From assembly GCA_965202795.1 (NCBI GenBank), contig OZ241848.1:930001-994000 (forward strand): a stretch of DNA of 64,000 bases, given 5' to 3'. A program made the position numbers and the translations under genes. Origin of the DNA: JACOND01 sp965202795. GTDB lineage: Bacteria > Bdellovibrionota > Bdellovibrionia > Bdellovibrionales > UBA1609. Positions within the stretch are counted from its first letter, which is position 1. The number at the start of each line of letters is the position of its first letter. This document shows, one piece after another, positions 8,865-15,523 of the stretch. The notes under the pieces are model-generated. The model was not told the origin of the DNA. It saw nothing but the letters and a program-made list of their open reading frames with translations, and searched no databases.

Positions 8865-10568
8865 ATGCTGAGCCTTTTGGTTTTTTTTCCGGCGGTTTTT
8901 GGAGCGCTGCTGCTGCCGCTCCCTGAAAGGCTTGCGCAAAAGGCCGCGCTGGCGGGCGCGGCTCTCCAGCTTGCGTTTTCATGCTCGCTGTTTTTTCTTT
9001 TTGAGCCTGGGGCGGCCCATCTTCAGCTTGTGGAAAAGGCCCCGCTCATCCCTTTTCTGGGAGTCCGGTACTTTCTCGGCATTGACGGAATCTCCTTTTG
9101 GTATATTCAGCTGTCCGCTTTTTTGCTCCCCATGGCGGTTTTGTCCTCCCGGCAGATCGGGCGCCCCGCCTATTATTTTTTTCTTTTCGCCGCTGTGTCT
9201 CTGGCAAACGGCGCCTTTTTAAGCTTTGACGGCATTTTGTTCTACATGTTTTTTGAAATGTCGCTTTTGCCCCTGTTTTTTCTGATTTACCTCTATGGCG
9301 GAAAAAACAGAGTCTATGCGGCGTTTAAGTTTTTGATCTACACTTTTTTTGCCGGGCTGTTTTTGCTTGGAGGGCTGGCGGCCCTGATGCTGATGAGCAA
9401 ACACTCCCTCGGATCTTTGAGCGCCAGCCTTCTGGACTTTTATCAGCTGGACCTGGTTTTTGTGGAGGGGCGGCTGCTCAGCTCGCAGAGCCTGCTGTTT
9501 TTCTGCTTTGCCATAGCCTTTGCCGTAAAAACCCCGCTGTTTCCCTTTCACACATGGCTGCCGCTCGCCCATGTGGAGGCGCCCTCAGCCGCCTCGGCTT
9601 TTTTGGCCGCTGTGGTGTTGAAAATGGGGACTTACGGCTGGTTTCGGCTGGTTCTGCCGCTTTTCCCAGAGGCTGCCGCCCATTACTCGCCCATTCTTTT
9701 GTTTTTAGCCGCTTTCGGCCTGATTTACACATCCCTGGCCGCTTTCGCGCAAAGCGATATGAAGAAGCTGGCGGCTTATTCCTCTGTGGCCCACATGGCT
9801 TATGTTTTGCTTGGGGTTTTCGCCTTTAATATTTATGGCCTGATGGGGGGCTTTTATCAGACGCTGACCCATGCGGTTTCCTCAGCCGCCCTGTTTTTTC
9901 TGATCGGCGCGCTGTCCGAAAGAGCAAAAACAAGAGACATCTCTGATTATGGGGGGCTGGCCCGGCTTATGCCGCGAATGGCGGTTATTTTTTTTCTTGT
10001 GGCGATGTCCGCCACAGCCCTCCCTTTGACCGGAGGCTTTGTCTCAGAGTTTTTGGCGCTGCTTGGCTCTTATATGTCCGGGAAAATCTGGGTCTGGCCG
10101 GCGGCTTTCGGCGTCATTCTCTCGGCGGCTTATATGCTGAGGCTTTTTGGAGGGGTTTTTTTCTCCAGAGAGGGCCGGGCCGCAAAAAACATGAAAGACC
10201 TGAATCTCAGGGAGATGGCTTTTCTCGCCCCTTTTGCCGCTTTAACGCTTGTTATGGGCCTGTATCCCCAGCTCTTTTTTAAATACTCCCGCGCCTCCCT
10301 GCGGCATTTGAGCGCCGGCCTTTACAGCTATCAGCTGCATGAGGGCGGCCCCTCTGGGGAATCTTCAAAACCATCTCCAGGGCCGTTTCCAGAGGAAATT
10401 CAAGAGGGATCTCAGGAGGATCTCCGCAAGCAGCCTCCCGGGAAGGCTCCAAAAGAGCTGTCAAAGAAATCCTCAAGGGAATCTTTAGGGGAATCCAATG
10501 GAAGGCCAGAATCATCAGCAGCCGGCCCCCCTCTAAAAGGCAGCCTTCAAAACGGAGGGAATTTATGA
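8865..10568 (+). CDS. nuoM: NADH-quinone oxidoreductase subunit M with a hydrophilic C-terminal tail
   Basis: About 490 residues form a typical antiporter-like NuoM: YFLGIDGISFWYIQLSAFLLP, FYMFFEMSLLPLFFLI (conserved Glu), AFAVKTPLFPFHTWLP (conserved Lys) and EAPSAASAFLAAVVLKMGTYG. The last helix ends near residue 485. After it come about 75 residues rich in Pro, Ser, Glu, Lys and Gly (SGESSKPSPGPFPEE, KKSSRESLGESNGRPES), which ordinary NuoM lacks. This tail would face one side of the membrane and look disordered. The frame is intact through the tail and its stop overlaps the nuoN start, so it is translated. Its role is unknown. Confidence 0.95.
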   Translation: MLSLLVFFPAVFGALLLPLPERLAQKAALAGAALQLAFSCSLFFLFEPGAAHLQLVEKAPLIPFLGVRYFLGIDGISFWYIQLSAFLLPMAVLSSRQIGRPAYYFFLFAAVSLANGAFLSFDGILFYMFFEMSLLPLFFLIYLYGGKNRVYAAFKFLIYTFFAGLFLLGGLAALMLMSKHSLGSLSASLLDFYQLDLVFVEGRLLSSQSLLFFCFAIAFAVKTPLFPFHTWLPLAHVEAPSAASAFLAAVVLKMGTYGWFRLVLPLFPEAAAHYSPILLFLAAFGLIYTSLAAFAQSDMKKLAAYSSVAHMAYVLLGVFAFNIYGLMGGFYQTLTHAVSSAALFFLIGALSERAKTRDISDYGGLARLMPRMAVIFFLVAMSATALPLTGGFVSEFLALLGSYMSGKIWVWPAAFGVILSAAYMLRLFGGVFFSREGRAAKNMKDLNLREMAFLAPFAALTLVMGLYPQLFFKYSRASLRHLSAGLYSYQLHEGGPSGESSKPSPGPFPEEIQEGSQEDLRKQPPGKAPKELSKKSSRESLGESNGRPESSAAGPPLKGSLQNGGNL

Positions 10569-12127
10569 TGGATTTTTCCTTTAAAGCCGCCGCCGCCGGC
10601 CTGATTCAGCTGTCTCCTGTCTGGAGCTTGAGCCTTATGGCTTTCATCCCCCTCACAATCAAAACATTAAATCAAAACCGGGAGATCAGGCCCTCCATCA
10701 CAGCGGCCATCCATGCCCTGGGGATTTTAACCTCGCTCGCGCTTTTGCTTCTGCTTGGCTTTAAATCCTCTGGAGCGGAGCATTTTTCCCTCCGCTTTGA
10801 CATGTTCGGCAGCGGAGCCTGCGCGCTTGTGGCTTTGGCCTCCCTTCAGTGCCTGCCGCTTTTTGCGGCCAGCCGCTATGCCGACAAAAAGCAGCTCTCA
10901 GAGATTTTGTTTCTTTTTTCGCATGCTGCCGCCGCGCTGTATGTTTTTTCCCTTTCCCAGGATTTCATCACAGCTTTTATCGGCCTGGAAACCGCCTCTC
11001 TGCTGGTGTATATGATGCTGGCTCTGAGCCGCAAAGACACTCTCTGCCTTGAGGCCGCGCTCAAGTATTTTATCCTCAGCTCCTTTGCCGGCGCGGTTTT
11101 TCTTTATGGAATCTCTTTTGTGTTTGGCGCCTCTGGAACTTTAAGCTTTGACAGCCTGGCTCAAAACCCCGGGGGGGGGCATTTTTACAGCAGGTTTTTC
11201 TTTTTGGGCTTTGCGCTGATTTTTGCCGGGCTGTTTTTTAAAATGGCGGTTTTCCCCTTTCAGTTTTGGCTGGCCGATGTTTATCAGGGCGCGCTGACTC
11301 CCATGACCTGCTTTATGGCCACAGCCCTCAAGGCGGCTGCGGTTTTGTTTGCGGGGAAGGTTTTTGCCCTTCAGATTTTTGACCGCGGGGCGGGGCATGG
11401 ACAGGCGCTGCTTTTGGGGCTGGAGGCCATAGCGGCGGCGACACTTTTGTTTGGAAGCTTTATGGCTTTAAGGCAGGCGCGGCTGAAGCGGCTTGCGGCT
11501 TTTTCCAGCCTCGCGCACTCCGGCTATATGATGATGGCTCTGGCGGCGCTTTTAAATCTTCCAGGGGAAAAAGACTTTCGCCCCCTGTTTTATTATCTGC
11601 TGGCGTATATTTTTATGACCGGCGGGCTGCTGGCCGGGCTGCAGTCTCTGGAGAAAAAATCCTCCCAGCCAAAAATGGAGGATCTAAAAGGGCTGTTTCA
11701 GAGCCGGCCCGGGTTTGCGCTTTTGCTTTCCCTGTTTTTGCTGGGGCTGGCCGGCCTTCCGCCGGCTTTTGGCTTTTTCGCCAAGCTGGCGCTGTTTCAG
11801 CCGCTGCTGGCGAGCCGGAGCTGGTGGATGCTGCTCTGGGCCTTTGTTGGATTCGCCGCGGCGGTTTATTACTATATAAAGCCGGTGACAGTGATGCTGG
11901 GCGGCCGCTTTGCCGGGGAGGGCGAAAAGCCTGAGGCGCCGGATCATCAGGCGGAAGCCCTGGAGCCGGGCGGGAAAACCGGCGGGGGAAAAGCCGCCGC
12001 GGCGGAAGGCCAGGCAGCCTCCCCCCCGCCGGCGTTTGATCAGCCATGGCCCTTAAAGGCGCTGATGGCCTGCTGCGCCGCCGCCACAGTTTTTGGCGGC
12101 TTTGTCTTTGGCTTCTTTTTTGGATAG
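10565..12127 (+). CDS. nuoN: NADH-quinone oxidoreductase subunit N
   Basis: The 520-residue protein is the third antiporter-like subunit, with about 14 helices. The signatures are FIGLETASLLVYMMLAL, FKMAVFPFQFWLADVYQGALTP (Lys and Trp conserved) and KRLAAFSSLAHSGYMMMALA. Two ATG codons stand in tandem (10565 and 10568); the first overlaps the nuoM stop. Before the last helix there is an inserted linker of about 55 residues rich in Gly, Ala, Pro and Glu (from about residue 445), absent from common NuoN proteins and similar in flavour to the NuoM tail. It closes the operon; no clear terminator follows. Confidence 0.94.
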   Translation: MMDFSFKAAAAGLIQLSPVWSLSLMAFIPLTIKTLNQNREIRPSITAAIHALGILTSLALLLLLGFKSSGAEHFSLRFDMFGSGACALVALASLQCLPLFAASRYADKKQLSEILFLFSHAAAALYVFSLSQDFITAFIGLETASLLVYMMLALSRKDTLCLEAALKYFILSSFAGAVFLYGISFVFGASGTLSFDSLAQNPGGGHFYSRFFFLGFALIFAGLFFKMAVFPFQFWLADVYQGALTPMTCFMATALKAAAVLFAGKVFALQIFDRGAGHGQALLLGLEAIAAATLLFGSFMALRQARLKRLAAFSSLAHSGYMMMALAALLNLPGEKDFRPLFYYLLAYIFMTGGLLAGLQSLEKKSSQPKMEDLKGLFQSRPGFALLLSLFLLGLAGLPPAFGFFAKLALFQPLLASRSWWMLLWAFVGFAAAVYYYIKPVTVMLGGRFAGEGEKPEAPDHQAEALEPGGKTGGGKAAAAEGQAASPPPAFDQPWPLKALMACCAAATVFGGFVFGFFFG

Positions 12128-12647
12128 CGCGCTTTTTTCCCGCTCTTGTTTCTTTGATGAGGCGCAATGAGGGACTCAAACGAAGAAATATGATTTTTAT
12201 AAAGCGCGCCTTTGTCATAAAGGTTTTCAAGCCCCCGGCGGCCAAAGGCGGGAGCTTTTAGGCTGCAAGCCCGGCAAAATTCTCAAATCGCGTCCATCCA
12301 TTGATTGCATAATCCCTCCATCTCAAAGCAGAATTTTTGATTTTTCGCTGCCGCTTTGGACCAGGGAGCCGCTGATAAGCGCGGGCTTGTCCAGAGGAGG
12401 CATGTTTGCCGGGCCGGCTAGGCGGCCGAGCCTGTTTGCCGGGCCGGCCTGGCGGCCGTTCCCGCAGCTTTGCCGATCAGCAGGCTTGTCCAGAGGGCTG
12501 GCCTGGCGGCCGTTCCCGAACCTCCGCAGAAGCAGCAGGCTGTCGGCCATTCCCGCAGGCGGGTTCAGCGCCGGGATCTGTTTTAGAGGGCTGGCTCTGA
12601 GGGCGCGAAAATGCCCTATATAAAGGGTTTGCTTTCGCTGGCCCGCG
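12128..12647. other. Intergenic region with REP-like GC palindromes
   Basis: These 520 bases separate nuoN from the convergent ankyrin-like gene. No open frame here looks coding. The right part (12405-12520) is built from GGCCGGCCTGGCGGCCG-type palindromes and one nearly complete copy of the 81-bp unit found at 14119. The left part holds nothing I recognise. Confidence 0.6.
12427..12520. repeat. REP-like palindromic repeat, single copy of the 81-bp unit
   Basis: From 12441 to about 12515 the sequence matches the 81-bp unit at 14119-14199 almost base for base (core GGCCTGGCGGCCGTTCCCGC, then GCTTTGCCGATCAGCAGG and CTTGTCCAGAGGGCTGG). Each core CGGCC-TGGC-GGCCG can fold into a small hairpin. 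Confidence 0.8.
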
Positions 12648-13757
12648 TTATTTCCTGGCTGCGCCGCTTGAAGGTTTTATTGGCGCTGGGGAAAGCGGGC
12701 GCAAGCCGCTGGCGGGCGAGGGGGCGGGCTGGGGTGTTAATAATTTGTTGAGGCGGACAGGCAGCTTTTTGAAAGATTTATGGCACATTGAAACGCCCGC
12801 TGCTCCAGCCAATCCGACACTAACGGCCGCAATGCCCGCCATTGCCGGGGAGTCTATCATTGCAAGCGCCGCGCCGCCCGCGGAAACGCCCGCAGCCATC
12901 CAGCCGGCAAACCACTGCCATGAGGAGTCTTCTCCCAGATCATACAGAACAGAGAAGGCTGGAAGATTCCCGCTGTTTTTCGCAATGTCTATCGGCCGGA
13001 AGCCCTGATCGTCCCGCATAAGATGAGGCTGGTAAATGGTTATGCCTTTCAGAGTCTTCCAGTCCGGGTGGTAATGCGGATCCGCGCTTCTGGACAGCAG
13101 CAGCTCCAGAAAAGAGCGCTGATATACCGGCTTTTCTTCGCCAAAATACGCCGGCTGCGCCGGCAGGCGGCTGGTTTTGCCGCGCAGATAAGAGATAACC
13201 GCTGCGGCGGAGTTTTCCGCAATAAATTTTTCAACCTTTTGTAAGGCATCGGCTCGGGACGCAGCCGCTCCAATAGCCCGGACCAGAGGGGTTTTTTCCA
13301 GCTGCCGCTCAGGCGTCAATATTACATTGGCTATTTCGATTGTTTTAGATGTTTGCCTGCCAGCCAGAGCATGATATCCGGAAATGCGGGCAAGGGATTT
13401 TATTATATCAGCAAAGCGCTCCTGATTCGTCTCCGCCGCGGCCATTGCATGAAAAACATTCCGGCCCTCTTCATCAGCGGCATGCAGATCCCTTATAAAA
13501 TCCGCAAAGGGGCCGTTTAGCCGCGCATGCAGCCGCTGCTGTAAAAGATGCGCGTCTCCTTTTTCAGCAGCGTCAATAAACGAGTTTTCCCCCACATCTC
13601 GCTTAAGAACGGTTCTCTCCTGAAACCCAATCAGCCCCATATCCCGAAGCCTGCTGAGATAATCAGATTTTGACATGGCGGCGGCGGGGCCGCTCCATGC
13701 CATCAGCCCGATATAAAGCCATTGATTAACCCCGAAGAGATTAAAAGCGATTTTCAT
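12648..13757 (-). CDS. Exported ankyrin-like repeat protein
   Basis: The 369-residue protein starts with a signal-like segment (residues 1-27, ending GPAAA), with GGGGAGGAAAC directly before the ATG. Residues about 58-265 contain ankyrin-like helical pairs: SFIDAAEKGDAHLLQQRL, DEEGRNVFHAMAAAE, YQRSFLELLLSRSADPHYH, DDQGFRPIDIAKNSGNLPAF. The repeats are degenerate, so this is a pattern-based call. Residues about 285-325 form one or two hydrophobic helices rich in Ala and Gly (WFAGWMAAGVSAGGAALAMI), followed by a basic, Pro-rich tail. It is probably anchored in or exported across the inner membrane. The gene is monocistronic with its own promoter. Confidence 0.65.
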   Translation of the reverse strand: MKIAFNLFGVNQWLYIGLMAWSGPAAAMSKSDYLSRLRDMGLIGFQERTVLKRDVGENSFIDAAEKGDAHLLQQRLHARLNGPFADFIRDLHAADEEGRNVFHAMAAAETNQERFADIIKSLARISGYHALAGRQTSKTIEIANVILTPERQLEKTPLVRAIGAAASRADALQKVEKFIAENSAAAVISYLRGKTSRLPAQPAYFGEEKPVYQRSFLELLLSRSADPHYHPDWKTLKGITIYQPHLMRDDQGFRPIDIAKNSGNLPAFSVLYDLGEDSSWQWFAGWMAAGVSAGGAALAMIDSPAMAGIAAVSVGLAGAAGVSMCHKSFKKLPVRLNKLLTPQPAPSPASGLRPLSPAPIKPSSGAARK

Positions 13758-13838
13758 GTTTCCTCCCCTTTTTTATTTGTTATTTGAGCTTGGAGCTTGT
13801 CCGCAATCCCGTTAGGGTTTTAGGATTCCCATTCACTT

Positions 13839-13866
13839 AAGATACAGCTGTTCAAAAAGAAGTCAA
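13839..13866 (-). promoter_or_regulatory. Promoter for the ankyrin-like protein gene
   Basis: Read on the minus strand: TTGACT (13866-13861), 16 bases, TATCTT (13844-13839). The start codon lies about 80 bases further on. Confidence 0.5.
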
Positions 13867-14058
13867 CTCTTAAAATGTGGAAAACCAAGACGGCTTTTTA
13901 GGGCAAAAATAAGGCGGGGAGGCAGGCTTTCGCCGGCAAAACCCCCAGAATGCTCTGGGCGGGAGGCTGTCTGAAAACCCCTGCTTTTGGAGCGGAACCC
14001 TCCGCGCGGCGGGCGGGGGGGGGGGTTAGGCTTCTGGCGGCGGAAAATTAAGAAAAAT

Positions 14059-14081
14059 TCTCAAAAATGAGACAGTTTTTG
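14059..14081 (+). terminator. Small stem-loop with T tract
   Basis: TCTCA, four A, TGAGA, then CAGTTTTTGT. A second TGAGACAGTTT follows at once. Similar stem-loops occur at 31445 (after the tRNA) and 53570. Confidence 0.35.
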
Positions 14082-14118
14082 TCAAAAAATGAGACAGTTT
14101 CAGCTGGCGCCTGTTTGT

Positions 14119-14435
14119 CTGGCCGGCCTGGCGGCCGTTCCCGCAGCTTTGCCGATCAGCAGGCTTGTCCAGAGGGCTGGCCTGGCGGCCGAGCTTTGTC
14201 TGGCCGGCCTGGCGGCCGTTCCCGCAGCTTTGCCGATCAGCAGGCTTGTCCAGAGGGCTGGCCTGGCGGCCGAGCTTTGTCTGGACGGCCTGGCGGCCGT
14301 TCCCGCAGCTTTGCCGATCAGCAGGCTTGTCCAGAGGGCTGGCCTGGCGGCCGAGCTTTGTCTGGACGGCCTGGCGGCCGTTCCCGCAGCTTTGCCGATC
14401 AGCAGGCTTGTCCAGAGGGCTGGCCTGGCGGCCGT
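14119..14435. repeat. 81-bp tandem array, four copies
   Basis: Unit starts at 14119, 14200, 14281 and 14362; the last copy is slightly truncated. Copies differ mainly by CTGGCC versus CTGGAC at the unit start. Each unit carries two REP-like cores (GGCCTGGCGGCCG), one followed by TTCCCGCAGC and one by AGCTTTGTCTGG. The unit length is divisible by three, which leaves long open frames that I do not regard as genes. Confidence 0.95.
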
Positions 14436-14440
14436 TCGGC

Positions 14441-14470
14441 TTGACTGTCAGGGCTTGCCTGTTTTATCAT
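14441..14470 (+). promoter_or_regulatory. Promoter at the right end of the 81-bp array
   Basis: TTGACT (14441-14446), 18 bases, TATCAT (14465-14470). It begins directly after the last repeat and points at the gene at 14663, giving a leader of about 190 bases. Confidence 0.5.
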
Positions 14471-14662
14471 CAGGCTGTATCCTTATAAACAGCCGCCCGG
14501 CGCGGGCTTTTCGGCGGCCCCCTCCTCCCGCGGCGGGCGCGGGGCTGAAAGAGGTTACAGTTATAAAGGGGCTGGAATAAAGGGGCTGGAGGGGAAAGCA
14601 GAGGCCGCTCCCCGTCTCCGCAGCAGGCCTTTGCGGCGCTGCAAAGTTATTATGGAGGGCTT

Positions 14663-15268
14663 ATGAAACAGCAAGTTAAGCGTTTGGGGCGGCTTGAATT
14701 ATTGAAGCCGGATGAATGGAGCGGGAGCCGGAGGACATTTCTGTCCGGCTTTTGGGCTTTTTCTCTGGCCGCGGCGGCAGGCATCCTCACCCCCTTTTTC
14801 TTTGGCATTCCCCCGGCTTTGCGCTCAGCGCTTTCAACAGCCGGCCGGCGAAAAAAAACTCTCTCCCCGCGCGAAAAACCCGCTGGGCAGATTTTGGGCC
14901 ATGCCGCCGAAGAGCCTCAGGTTTATTTCCATTATGCCGCGCGGTTTCCAAAACATTGGACTGCCGGGCAGTTTCGGGAGGCCCGCTCCCGCCTTGTGGA
15001 TGAGGCGGCCGAGGCCCGCGCGCTTCAGAAGCTTATCCGCGAGGGGAAAATGCGCGCCCTCAGCCAGGATGTGTTTGTGGAGGAGGAGGGCTTTCGGGTC
15101 AAAAAATCAGCTTACTGGTTTCGGACAAAAAAAGACTTTAAGAGCTTTTTCCAGCAGGTCACAGCCTGCGGCGGGAGCTTTTACGCCCGCTGCATTGACA
15201 TCAAATGGAGCCGGAGATCCGGCCCCCGCCGCGTGGAGCTTTCAAAAACCGTCTTTTTCAAAGGCTGA
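14663..15268 (+). CDS. Uncharacterised protein with a Tat-like N-terminal membrane segment
   Basis: No family was recognised for this 201-residue protein. GGAGG precedes the ATG closely. Residues 22-28 read GSRRTFL and lead into a hydrophobic segment (about 30-50, FWAFSLAAAAGILTPFFFG), which looks like a twin-arginine signal or an N-terminal anchor with the rest outside the cytoplasm. The soluble part is basic and Arg/Lys-rich (EARSRLVDEAAEARALQKLI, VKKSAYWFRTKKDF) with two Cys residues near the end (TACGGSFYARC). The two overlapping frames at 14712 and 14716 lack ribosome sites and are shadows. It lies 255 bases before the PBP1A gene. Confidence 0.65.
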   Translation: MKQQVKRLGRLELLKPDEWSGSRRTFLSGFWAFSLAAAAGILTPFFFGIPPALRSALSTAGRRKKTLSPREKPAGQILGHAAEEPQVYFHYAARFPKHWTAGQFREARSRLVDEAAEARALQKLIREGKMRALSQDVFVEEEGFRVKKSAYWFRTKKDFKSFFQQVTACGGSFYARCIDIKWSRRSGPRRVELSKTVFFKG

Positions 15269-15523
15269 CTTCCGCCGGACCGCGCCCATCAGCTGAGCCA
15301 TAATTCTGCCGGCCCCGCGGCGCTTCAAAAAAGCGCTCAAAGCCAGCGCTCCAAAAAGCCTTGATATGCGGGCATGCCCCTGCTAATTTTTCTGTAATGC
15401 CGCCGCTATAGCCATGACATTCATGGAGCGGCCCGCCGCCGCGCCGCAAAAGCCCGCGGAAAAAACCCCGCCGGCTTAAAGCGGGCAGAGCGGCGGACAA
15501 ACCCTGAGCGCGGGGGCTGATCA

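Larger units (their letters stand above)
13867..14662. other. Long intergenic region with stem-loops, an 81-bp repeat array and a promoter
   Basis: About 800 bases without a credible gene. It holds a terminator-like stem-loop near 14059, the four-copy 81-bp array (14119-14435) and the promoter at 14441. Several frames stay open through the array only because 81 is a multiple of three and the unit lacks stops. Confidence 0.6.

Noticed and set aside
14067..14580. Three overlapping plus-strand frames through the 81-bp array
   Set aside because: They are open only because the unit is 81 bases long and lacks stops; no ribosome site and no protein-like composition.
14712..15296. Alternative frames overlapping the 14663 gene
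   Set aside because: No ribosome site, and residue composition typical of a shifted frame.
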